Assembly (NCBI GenBank): GCA_039881145.1
Contig: JAYKKI010000060.1
Coordinates: 10,440,501 to 10,504,500 of the forward strand
Direction of reading: 5' to 3'
DNA length: 64,000 nucleotides
Source: Druceiella hillmani
Lineage: Eukaryota > Arthropoda > Insecta > Lepidoptera > Hepialidae
Shown: in pieces, positions 25,030-36,990 of the stretch
How the letters are laid out: each line of letters starts with the position of its first letter
Position numbering within the stretch: position 1 is the stretch's first letter
Notes under the pieces: generated by a model
The model's input: the letters and a program-made list of their open reading frames with translations, nothing else
Databases searched by the model: none
What the model was told of the DNA's origin: nothing
Made by a program: the position numbers and the translations under genes

Positions 25030-25200
25030 TATTTATACAATATATTGACCTTGATATCTTTATTATGTCTGTTTATTTCTAATGTTTCTAGGATATTAAG
25101 TTTATTACCTTTCGTATTTATTTGTAATATATAGGGGGAATTATCAGTATGGGGGTGATGGTTATTTTCACTGAGATGTTTAGCAAAGTGATGTTTAAAA
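25030..25200 (-). pseudogene. Probable Penelope-like element C-terminal fragment
   Basis: Read right to left from about 25200, the translation is KHHFAKHLSENNHHPHTDNS, then PYILQINTKGNKLNILETLE, then INRHNKDIKVNILYKYIT. The pattern H-x-x-ENNH, then ILxxxxKGxxLNxLExLEI, is one I associate with the C-terminal end of Penelope-like retroelements and related GIY-YIG-bearing polyproteins. That assignment is from memory and moderate. No reverse transcriptase motifs are nearby, so this is at most a small fragment. It occupies part of a 0.45-kb piece (24739-25195) found only in unit copy 2; the rest of that piece (24739-25030) shows nothing I can name. Confidence 0.45.
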
Positions 25201-26500
25201 AATTTTAAAATTGTGATATAATTTGATAATTGTTTTAAAATTAAATTAATACTTCAATTAATTCCTTTACAGTTTAAAATGAGTTTTGTTAAATATTAAG
25301 CTAAATAATGACGTAACATCCTAACAAACCATTCGCAATTGCCACTTGCTACGTTGGAAACTCAAGAAGTTTGAAGCATCCTCTTGTATTGAATGATGTT
25401 CTTTTTATATTTTTAAAATTTGTTTGCTTAGAAACATACATTTTGAAAACTCTAGATATGTTATTAGTTTACAAAGTGGGAAATTAACGATGGAGAAAAT
25501 TATCACCATGGCCGTTTGGCGGAGATAAAAGCCTGTCGCAATTTTTCTCATAACCATAGAAAGGTTATATGGTTGATCGATTCTCAAACAATTATTTTTT
25601 GTAGAGTTTCTTGAGTATACTATTTTTAATAATAGCCTAATAATGAATGAAGACCATAATTTTTTAAGAATATTAATTTTAATAAGTCTCTAAGATAAGA
25701 TAATTCGATTAATACGGTTATCCTTAATCAACAACCTCAGTACATATAGAATTCAAATGCAAATTTCAGATGTACGAAACACCAATTTTACGATAAATAA
25801 TTAAAATCAAGAAACCCAACTGCGTGCCACTACGAAGTAATAAATTTTCTTTATATTGGTTCATCCAAAGTAATCATAAAAAAGTCGGAGATATAAATTA
25901 ATTGGGCAGAGTCTAGATAATTTTGTCTTCTAACTTTAACTTTAGTATTCTACCCTCGACGACTCAATAAATATACCTTTCCCTTGTATTCGATTTGAGT
26001 GAAAACTTTTTCCATTTATTATTTACTTTATTTTCAATCGAGCTCCTGGATATTTGCATAGAATCGTGAAGATAATTAATTCTGTATTGAATGTATTAAA
26101 AAGTCATGTTCATTTCGTAATGGAATTTCATTACATCAACGAGTTTATATTTACTAAAGTAGGAATATTTGTCCAAAGATAAATTCTAAAACACATTGCT
26201 TTCATATGTTTATAATGAGGTCTTAATATTGATCCATAATGTTAAAAATTACATTATGTACTTATTTAAAGTTTGTCACATTATACACTTAATTTCCTGT
26301 CAAGTTTTATATATAAATATATTTATTACGTCATTTTTAACTTTGTATATTTTCTTTAATTTAAATAGATACTTAGCGATGTATTATTATATGGAGAAAG
26401 TTTTTTACTTCTAAAATTGTCTCTCAAACTACAAAAGATTTTGGAGGTAACTTCTTCATTGATGACTTTCTGAATCGAAGATGTAGACGACATGCGTCTG

Positions 26501-26622
<122 letters not shown>

Positions 26623-27109
26623 CACATAAGTAGTTTAGATTTTTTTATATTGTTTAACCGAAATCGATTTGACAGTTATTACTTGATTTTTATACAAATA
26701 TATAAACAAATAAACAAAAACAGGCAAATAGACTGGTCGTTCTTTATGAAATACTTGATAGAAACAAAAAGTACTTAGCCTATTTTAATATAAACTTCAG
26801 CCCTTTTTCAGAGAAAATTGTTTTCAATTAAATTCAGCACTCTTGCGTGATACTTGAAGGTTTCAGAGATGTAATTATAAGTTAACGCGAAATGTCATTG
26901 GATTATTTTCAATTGTCCACAGATGTCTACTGGCAATATCGCTTTTACTCAGAAGTGAGTTCAGACTGCAAGTGTTTTGCACAAATCACACGCAATTCAT
27001 CAAGCAAAGTTATATGAACTCGTTTAATAACGACTTATTTCAATCATTTACATGCATTATATACAACAGGCATTTTCACATACAACAGGAAAATATTCAT
27101 TCCTTTCCT

Positions 27110-27460
27110 ATTGCGGGAAATTATTATGGTGGAACGCAAGTATACAATTAAGTGTGAGAGGGAAAGCTGCCCCTTTTATTTATTGTAAAGGTTGTGCTGT
27201 GGGCGTGTGTTTCATTAGGTAGGTCGCTATTTGTCACGCTCCTTTGCGCTTGGGCTTACGTTTATCTTTTACTCACCCAATTCTGCAAAACGAACGGTAT
27301 AAAAAGTTTGTCAAAATCAACGAGACCTTTTATTATTTATGAAAATTGCGGTCAATGTTGGGGCGGATTACCGCAAAATATATTTGCTTCCCTCTAATAC
27401 AAAACGGAAAATTAAATTAATTACCGACAACAAAATGTTTTGAGAAGATAATGAATGTAT
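27110..27460 (+). repeat. Conserved block R, copy b
   Basis: Carries GTTTCATTAGGTAGGTCGC, GCGCTTGGGCTTACGTTTATC, AAAATTGCGGTCAATGTTGG and AATTAATTACCGACAACAAA in the same order as copy a. The frame that is open in copies a and c at its distal end stops early here (TGA in the AAAATGTTTTGA context). Confidence 0.75.
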
Positions 27461-27989
27461 TAAAATATAAGATAGTTTTAGAGGAGTTATAATTAATATT
27501 TCGAAATTGGATAATTTCAGTGGTTATTAACTTTGTTTTCTCAAATTGATAATAATTAAGCTTGGGTCAGAAAATTAAGGTGGATTAGAGATATACATTC
27601 AATGAAGGGTAATTTTTTTGGTAACTTCTTCGCTCGGAACTAATTTGAATACATGTTAATCGTACCGTCTGTTTACTTATATCCTTGAATCTATCTCAAC
27701 AGAATTTAGTTAGTTTAAACTTAATTTTTAAGCACTATTTCATAAAAAATTTACTTAAACCTTTTTCTACAATAGTCTTAAAATTAAAGAGTTGAGTAAA
27801 TTTAAAATTATATAAAAAATTGCGTCAGTGGATTAAAGTAGTCACCAAACCAAGAATTAAAGTGATTACCAAGTTTGCAAAGAACATAAATGTATAAACA
27901 TAGTGGGAGACCAAATATGGAAAAGACTGTGTAAACGATATTTAGATCATTGTAACTAATTGGTAAAATAGTTATATATTGTTAGTAAT

Positions 27990-28300
27990 TTGAAAAAAAA
28001 TATATTCAGAGGGTCTCATGCAATTTTCAGAAGAGTAATTTCAAAAAACAAGATATCCTTATACTTAAAACGGAGACCTGCGTGATAATTCTGTTATCAA
28101 CAAAAAAATGTTTTCGGAGTAATGAAGAAATGAAGAATGTCTGCACTATTTCAAAAAAATCTATTTAGGGGGTCTTATGCAATTTTGACAAGAGTAATTT
28201 AAAAAAACAAGATGTTATTGTACCTAAAACGGAGACTTGCGTTATAATTCTGTTATCAAAAAAAAATTTTTGGAGTAATGTGTTACTACTTTCTAAGCGA
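27990..28300 (+). repeat. Local 159-bp tandem duplication
   Basis: Two head-to-tail copies, with GGGTCTCATGCAATTTT at 28011 and GGGTCTTATGCAATTTT at 28170. Each is followed by an AGAGTAATTT, AACAAGAT and AAAACGGAGAC series and ends in TTCTGTTATCAA and an A run. The matching site in unit copy 1 (19545-19680) and in the right arm (about 35100-35240) has one copy. Confidence 0.85.
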
Positions 28301-30005
28301 ATTTTCACATGTACGTTTCTCCCTGTCCTTATAGATTTCATTTTGTTTAGTGTCGGTAAATGATTTTAAATGGCCTGTTCATATTTCTATTTGCCGTTGT
28401 TTGAAATTCTGTTTGCACAAATTCGTTATATGCCTGGACGTTTTCTGTTGCATTAAATTTATAATTTTGACACTCAATTATGACAGAGTTTCTCACTCAC
28501 TATATTTTAACACTTTACCTATATTTTAGCACTTACAGAACTCACTATATTTTATTCTTAATTAACTATACTTAATTCTTTCAATAATTCATTTTATTTT
28601 GGATAAACTTACCTTCGATAAAATTAAATTGCTTAATATATATGCTTGCCACGTACACTCAAGTCGGACTGAGTCGGCGGAATTGGAGGAGTACGATATC
28701 AGTATTTTATCGTACCAGGTGACACTATGAAGAGTATATAAATTAATAGGTACATAAACCAGTCACAAAATATTAGGCGGTACACGGAACGCACTTTTGG
28801 TTATCAAGTATTTTATTGGGAGTACGCAAAATAAACATTCGACCTATATACATAACTTCGAAGTATATACCTGAATGTCCATAAATTAGAAACGAATTAA
28901 AGTATGTATCGAAAGAAACTTTTCCTCGCTCTTATAAATTTGTACCATTTAGATAATCAATTGGTGATAAGAATCAGAAGGTAAATGAAAGTACTAAAAG
29001 TTTAGTGACAATTCAATTAGATAATTATATTATTTGCTGAAATTACATAATTAAGTATTGACGTCCACGGTAATTACTTAGTGTCTTCCCCATATCAAAA
29101 AGCAAGCGTGGGCGTAATTTAAATGTAAGGGTATCTGTATATTTTTTTCATGGTTGTACGTACTCTTGTAGATAAAAATTTCAATAAATTTAGTATAGCA
29201 CAAATTTTTTTTAAATTTCATTATTCTCTTGTATTATGCATTTGCGAAAAGATTTTGCGTGCACTTCAAAATTTTGGAATTTTTAGGTCTCTGATACCTT
29301 TAGCATGATGTAAAATGCGAAACTGCAGAAAAAAAAGTTTTTATTTCATAATTCTTTTTGATCTGTTTAAAAATTATGTTATTAAAAATAAGAAACTCAA
29401 GAAATTCTAATTCAAAAAGAAACCATATAATAATTCAATAAAAGGGTTATGAAAAAAATTGCAACAGGTTTTTATCACCACCAAAAAGTCTTGGTGATAT
29501 GTTTCTCTATCATCAATTTCCCACTTTGTAAACTGATAATATATCCAGGGTTTTCAAAATGTTTGTTTCTAAGCAAAAAAATAAAATCAACACCATTCAA
29601 TACAAGAGGATGCTTAAAACTTCTTGAGTTTCCAAAGTAACAAATGGCAATTGCGAATGGTTTATTAGTTACGTATACGTTACGTAAATATATAAGTTAA
29701 TATTTAACAGAACTGATTTTTAAATGCAAAGAATTAATTGAACCCTTAACTTAATTTTCAAACAATTATCGAATTATACCACATTTTAGGGAAGAGAAAA
29801 ATAAAATTCGCCCCAATTTTACTTTAGAGCACTGTGGCACAAGCGAAAGAATTTAAAAGAAAATTCAACAATAATTTGGTACCAACTCTTCAACTGCGAC
29901 GAAACAATATTTGTTAAATGGTTTTGCATACTTCGTGGTTAGACCTTAGTCTAAATATTTATTATTCTACCAAAAACAATTCGTTTAATTTAATAGATTA
30001 CCTTA

Positions 30006-30040
30006 GAAAATTAGTTAACCGCTTCGGTTAACTAATTTTC
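30006..30040. repeat. Perfect 16-bp hairpin with 3-base loop
   Basis: GAAAATTAGTTAACCG, CTT, then its exact complement CGGTTAACTAATTTTC. Paralogues at 37740 (CGGTGAACTGATTTTC on plus) and 16625 (complement) have only the right half and a different left half (TTTTGTGGATAAAA type). The left arm therefore appeared only in this copy. It looks like a local inverted copy made by template switching rather than a maintained terminator or regulatory site. Confidence 0.85.
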
Positions 30041-32999
30041 TTTCATGCATTGACTGAAACATAGACCTAAATACAGATAAAAGAAATGACTTTTCAAATT
30101 GTTTGAATGAAAAGTAAGAAGTACTTTGAATGCAAAATATCAACGTAAACCACATTTTCAATATATCAACAGGATAACAAATTTTCTTCTGATTTAACCC
30201 AACCAGTGTTACGAAAATTTGTTGCGTTTTTTATTTCCAATATTTCTAATATAATTATAAGTTCATTCTTTTCCGGACTTTGGACCATAAAACAGTACCT
30301 AATACTAGAGTAGCACTTAGCAATTGAAAAACGAATCTAAATTACTTTACTAGTTTGTGACGCTAGTATAAACATATAAACAGCAGGCATTTTCACAGGC
30401 TTTCTGAAGCTGTGTACCAATTAATCATATCACATATTTTCCGCAATTTTACATTTTGCCAACGGCATCAAAGGCAATCAGAGGCTCAAAGATTTCAAAA
30501 GTTTAAATTTACCCAACCTCTTTTTATTATATTAGAATTAGATAAATTTATTTTCTTCCAGTCTTACATTATATCTACAGAGTATTAAGAGTTAGATGAT
30601 TATATGCCCTGAAAGTAAATTTATGTGTGATTCGTTAGTGAATTGAAAAAGATTAATTAAGAAAATAGATATATAAAAATACAGCATCTATATTTTTTTA
30701 CTAGAAAAAATAAGGTAAAAAAAATTGGAGAAATTTTTCCATATTTAAATGTTATTCAAACGTAATGAGAAGAAACAAAATATTTCTAATGCGTTACATT
30801 ATATCTGTCCTAAAGGTAATTGTGAGGCATAGTAAAATATTTTTCGTCATAAATGTTATGTGAATGTATAAGCCTGAACTGACCTTCATAGTGCTGAAAG
30901 GACCGTAATGGAACAGCCGAAATACTCTAAAAACTAAATTCTCCGAAAACTAAATTTCTGTAATAAAAAAGAAGTAATGTGATGTTATGAATAATAATTT
31001 AACAATTTTAGGAGTTTCGTACATCGAAAGGAAAAAGGCAATGTTCGTAAAATCATTTAGATATCTGTTCATCCATCCACCACAATTGTTTTTCACAGGG
31101 TAGGCTTCACATTGAAACTTGAAATTTAGCGTAGAATAAAATATATTAAACTGCACATAGCTCAATGGACAAAGCTTAAAAATATTTATTTCAAAATTTT
31201 GAAGTCGACCCCAAACAAAGCAAACAATTTTCTTTTTATTTCTATGTATAGTGTTAAAGGGCTGGTTATAATGATCAGAATTTTTTTTTTATTTCAGTTA
31301 CTATATCTTCGGACACATAATAAGCAAAACAAATATGACACCCCGGTCCTACTTCCGAAATTACTCAAGAACGTTTAAAAGCCTACCCAAAGATTATAGA
31401 AAAACTATAACAATGACAGGAGATATGATCACATTTCAAATATGTTTTTAGTTTTTACGCCTATGAAAGATAGAGTAGGCAATACATTTACAACTGATTT
31501 TTTCAGAAATCATGCGATGTAAAAACTTGAAACATGGCATAGTAATATATCTAATTAACACACCTGTTTAAAGTTATATAGAATAGTGTTAAAGAAAGGA
31601 TAAATGAAGTTGGTAAGTTTTTGTTTAAATTTTTTTGTAATTTGGCGATAGGGTTAGAATATAGAATACAATTTTTTTCATCATTTCAAAATGATCATTT
31701 AAGAAGATATTCCAAAAAATATGCGGAAACGCGGATTGCGCTCTTCATATTTCCGAAACCACTGATCGAAGAAGGAAAAGAAACATAGTAAACTTCAATA
31801 TGAGATTACAGAAAAACCATAGCAATTATCCTAGATCTAGTAATTTTTCACAATCTGAAAGATATTTATATTGTCAAAAATTTTAATTTTAATAATACTT
31901 TAAAAAGGGTGATTGTTTCAAACTTTTTGTTATCTTGAATGTAAAAGAAAGGACTGGAAATAAGACAGAGAGATTTATCACCAAAATTTAATTCATTTAT
32001 TTTCAGTTTCAAATTTAAAATTTTAATAAATTCTGCCTTTGACCTAGAAACAAAGAAATAATTTTTTTATAAGCTTTTTTTCAAATATCTCACGATTATC
32101 GTTACATATGATATCGATTATAGATAATAATGATTCAGCAATAAATGACAAGCAATTCACTTTTTTGTCGTTACCTTTGTCGTCACAATATAATAGGTTT
32201 TTCTCTAATTTTTTAATGACAGGGATTTAAATTTTCTGCGTCTTAACTCAAAAACGGAAATAATTTTCTAGTTGGCAAATTGGATGGTCTTTTTTCATTC
32301 CTCTGACTACCAAGTAAAGAAGATCATAGTCAATTGGATATTCCGTTTAGATTTTATAAACCTTTAAAAGCACGCGGACGTACGCAAGAAAGTAAACTTG
32401 TCATGGGATTCTTGCTAAATTTTCCTTGGAAAACGCTTTTTTCCTTACTTTCGTTTTACTCGAGTTGGTCGCTAAGGCAATACTTCTTATAAAAACGCAT
32501 ATTCTTCACATTTTTATGTTTTAAGATAACAATTTCAAACTTTTAGCATCGTGAAATAGGAATATTTTACTAATTTTAAAATATAAACCGCATGTAGTAT
32601 AATTTAATTGCGTAAATTCATGTACTCAATACGAATATTCTATCTTTTCGTCGACATTGATAGCTATCTAAGATAGTACCATAACTTTCTATCTATCCTT
32701 AGTTTACTTTCGACGAGTATTTTGCTGTCTTCACTGTTCATCTACAGTCGTCGATAGGTTATTATCCGTGTCCTTCCATATATATGACGCATTCCGTTGT
32801 TACAAATGGCAAATTCACCGTTAAAATATATATGCCCCAAATAAATCAATATTAACTAAACAGAAATATTTTAATTATAAAGGTTTACGCGTAATTTAAA
32901 TTTTTCGTTCATTTCTAAGTTGCGGATGCATGTTTTTGTATCTCAAAATCAAAAACAATATGAGTTAAATAAAAGCAGAAAGTTATGCGTAGTTACTGA

Positions 33000-35900
33000 A
33001 CGTATCCAGGCTCTACTTTTCATTGTGCCAAATATTTCATCGGAGAAAAGCCAAAATTGCTTCTGTTCTGTAAGCCAGTAGTAATATAATATTTATAATT
33101 GAAAGAAGTAATAAATTTTAATTATAAGTTGATAATTTTATAACGTAAAAATAATTATCATTATCATTTATTATGTACAAAAAACATTTGTTATTGCCAT
33201 GTATAATAATCTATAAGAATTACTATTATGTTATAATTAATTAAAATATTATATGCGAATCTAGTTTTCAAATACTACTCTTCGGGCCCATAAATACAAT
33301 TTTGCTTGGTATTTTTATGTATACCGGGCACCTTACTATCATTACTGAAATCGTCATACCAGTTTGATAACTGTAGCTGAATTTCTAGACCACTGTAGCT
33401 AGAGAACGACGTGTTTGCTATATGGATAACTTTTGCAACAAAAAATTCATAATTTTTCATAAAATAGACCGTGGTTAAGCGCAGACAGAAAATCCGCTTA
33501 CTATTGATAACCTAACCAATCGTAGATCACTGTCAAAAAGTTGGGAAGCAACATATGTCATTTTTACATAATATTGGATGAGTGATTCGCCATCCCGTTG
33601 GTACATAGCGTGCATAAATAGAAATTATTATCTTTTCACACGTTATTGATGTGCAAAACTGAAACGTCAGAATTTCTATCCCTAATAATGCAAAAAGACG
33701 AATAGAGAGGATATATAAAAATTCATGTAATCAACAATAAGAAAGAGTTTTGAAAATATTCAATCTCACGTTAATCATCGTCGTACTTTTTGGACATTCA
33801 ATTCCAGCTCGTATGTATTGTAATCCTGATGACTACCAAGTATTTGCGCGGAATGAAACATACATACATATGACGTTTCGCAAACACTCGTTACAAAATA
33901 CGCCATTATTCTGTCTCTTTTCGTAATGCTTCAACCACTGTAACAGAAAAATAAACAAAGCGATTAGGGATATATGTAAATTATCCCGTTCTTCGTATAA
34001 AACCTTCTTAGGAAAGACTGCAGTAGACAATTTTCCATATGATGAGCTCATATTCGTAACCTATATTATTCTTGGACAAGCCAGTATTCCTTATACTCAT
34101 AATTCCGACTTGCTTCATGCTAGGTATTTTCCAATCCGTCTAAACTCCACTGCATATAGATATTTTGCTCACGTATGCTCAATCATGATCTCTAAAGGCT
34201 CGCGTGGTTTTATAAGAATAGATTCATAGGTCTTATATTAAAATTCTTGAATATTTAAAGTTTAGTTTGAAGAGTTAATTAACGTGAACAAACCATGTTT
34301 TGTAACTGTTTTAAACTTTAAGTATGCTTTCTATGCACAAACCTTAAAATAACCATTTCGTGAATAAACGTAGAATAAAACCTTTCATAAAAACTATATT
34401 GATGAATTAAGTAACCTACTTACCATTATTCCACAATCGAAGAAATTGAAATGGACCAGCCGTAGGAGTACAATCCGGACAAAATTTGATATAGTATACA
34501 ATTTTAAGTTTGTACAAAATATAAAGAAAAGTTATCAATGTCCTACATAGCATCGTTTCTCATAAATATATACTGCTGAATATTCAAATTATTATTATTA
34601 AATTCAAAATATTTTAAGTCAGGTGTTTTCGTTGCGTACTCCCAATCAAACTCCCAATAAGCAGGTATACATTCTGCGTACAGCCTAATACTTTGTGGTA
34701 GATATACGTACCTATTATGTTATATACTCTTAATAGAGTCACCTAGTACGATAAAGTACTGATTTCGCAAGCCTCTCTCTCCGCCCACTCAGTCCACCTT
34801 GAGAACACGTGGCAAGCACACATGTTAAGAATTTAATTTGATCGAAGATTATTTTATCCAAAATGAACTAAATGATTAAATATTATAAATTTAGGACTAT
34901 AACAATGTTACTCTATATTAATTCAGACATAAAAATGTCCAAATATACGGAGAATTTGTACAAATATAATTTCATATAACTTCAAATAGAGGAGAGAACA
35001 GCCCATTTAATTTCATTTACCGACACCAAGTGGAGTAAACTATATAAATAAAGAAAAAAACCTAGATGCGAAAATCTCGCTCGTTCTAATATCATTGCAG
35101 ACATACTTCATTGCTCACATTACTTCAAGTAAATAATTTTTTTAGATAATAGATTAACGCTAGTCTCAATCTGTAGCGTAAAAACGTCTTTTTTTCATTC
35201 TTCTTAAAACTGCAAAAGACCCTCTGAATACATTATTTTGAAATGCATTATTTTGAAAGCATGTTACTAACAGCCTATAATAATGAAAATATAATTTACA
35301 AAGTGTTTTCCAAATTTTATCTCCCACTGTATTCCCACATATATTTTATTTGCAAACCGCTCATCGTTTATAAACATTCGGTGAACAATTTAATCCACTG
35401 ACATTAAATTTACCTAATTTTATTTGCATCAAAAATACTTTTGAAATATTTTAAAATAAATAATCTTTGATATAGTGCTAAAGAAATGAACACAAATCGA
35501 TTAAATGCTATTGTGCAAATAAATTCTGAGCGATGTAGTTACCAAAAAATTGCATTTAATTTGCAAATTACCATTATCATTGTGCATAACTGAAAGTATA
35601 TCCTTGATTCACAGTAATTTTCTGTTGTCTAATTATCATAAATTTGAAAAAAGAAATTTAATATTTCCGTTGAAATTATCCTATTTTGTAATATTAATTA
35701 TACATTTTATTTCATTATATTCATTACCTTCCTATTCATTTTGTCGTCGGTAATTAATTTAATTCCCAATTTCATATTAGAGGACAGCAAATATATTTTG
35801 CGGTAATCCGTCCCAACATTGACTGCAATATCCATAACTAAAAAAAGATCTCGTCGATTTCGCAGAAATGAGCGTGCAAAAGATAAACGTAAGCCCAAAT

Positions 35901-36130
35901 ACAAAAGAGCGTGACAAACAGCGACCTATCTAATGAAACACACGCCCACAGCATAACTTTTATAATAAATAAAGGAAGTTGCTTTCCCTCTCACATTAAA
36001 GTGTATACGTGCGTTGCACCATAATAACTTTCCACAATGGAAAATACATATATATTTGCATGTTGTATGTGAAAAGGTTCTATGGAAAAATGTTGACGTT
36101 AGGAGTAAAGATTTTTATATGTGTCAGTGA
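33000..36130 (-). repeat. Sub-unit duplicated at 44700-47260
   Basis: Matches 44700-47260 in the same orientation: 33090-33200 with 44920-45030 (AATTGAAAGAAGT box), 33275-33430 with 45070-45230 (CATTACTGAAATCGTCATACC-like box), 34620-34830 with 45560-45760, and 35700-36130 with 46800-47210. So this inverted array also contains a tandem duplication. No gene is recognised. Confidence 0.65.
35700..36030 (-). repeat. Conserved block R, copy c
   Basis: Minus-orientation copy with the complement of GTTTCATTAGATAGGTCGC and ATTAATTACCGACGACAAAA. Very close to copy a. A 65-codon frame (35707-35904, minus) resembles the 63-codon frame of copy a (18805-18996); both contain IAVNVGT and IKLITDD. Codon comparison shows many replacement changes and few silent ones, which argues against an active protein. 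Confidence 0.75.
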
Positions 36131-36659
36131 TTGGGATAAGTCGTTATTAAAGGAGTACATATAAGTTTGCTTGTTTTTGTTTATCTATTTATCTATTTGT
36201 ATAAATATCAAGTAATATATACCAAAACTATATCGATTAAACAATATTAAATAAAATCTAAAACATTATTACTTATGAAAAATAGTGCTAAGATCGATAG
36301 AGCGAGTTTAAAACAGATAAATAAAAATTTTGAAAAGTAGTACAGCGATCTGGCCTAACCTTCAAATTATCCTTATGCCATAATTTAATCCCGGGCAAAA
36401 TTTTTGAAACGCAAACGTTTTTACAGCAAACACATCAGTTATTTTTTTTTTCGATAAACAGATAGTTATACTGATCAAAGTTACATTATTACTGGGGAAA
36501 ATACCCGCAGCAAAAATTTAAAAAAATATATACACTTGCAAAATCATGGATAATATCGATATAAAAATAAATAAATCATATAATAATTTCACTATATATT
36601 AACTTAAAAAGACCGCATAAAACTCATATAATTATTCGTAATATAAATCTACAGACGCA

Positions 36660-36990
36660 TAACGTCTACATCTTGAATTCAGAAAGGCATCGATGAGGAA
36701 GTTCTGCGACGGATTGGCCAGCAACGGAAGTTTTGGTAAACCATACAATAACGTAAACACACTGATACAAAATCTTGCAACTAATAATTATGGAACAAAT
36801 TACTGAGAGAAAGAAAGCCGGTCGTAGAAGGAAGCCATGATTGCTTAATATCCGAGAATGAACAGGAATTAAGAGTACCACCGAAATCTTTTGTAGGTTG
36901 AGACGCAATTTTAGAAGAAGACTTTCTTCCATATCGTAAGTTATCGCTAGGTATCTCTCTGAATTTAAAAAAATGTACAAAGTTAACATT
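36660..36990 (-). other. Partner of the conserved block at 17440-17800
   Basis: The right-arm counterpart, with the same 100-codon-scale frame open (36666-36989, minus). A second frame (36781-37098, minus; contains YGRKSSSKIASQPTKDFGG) is also open here but carries a stop upstream in the left-arm copy. No domain is recognised and no splice structure can be proven. Confidence 0.3.

Larger units (their letters stand above)
10420..25700 (+). repeat. Left arm of giant imperfect inverted repeat
   Basis: The reverse complement of 29240-44700 matches this arm in order over most of its length. Examples are 11600-11790 with 43360-43560, 12780-12900 with 42240-42370, 13920-14460 with 40400-40940, 14680-15020 with 39350-39660, 17050-17780 with 36650-37340, 18600-18990 with 35700-36130, 19990-20220 with 34640-34830, 20540-20620 with 32690-32780, 21060-21180 with 31980-32160, and 23250-25600 with 29440-31870. 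The stretch 21250-23250 has no partner at the matching point of the right arm. Similarity is clear but eroded by indels, so the inversion is old or the sequence evolves fast. Confidence 0.8.
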
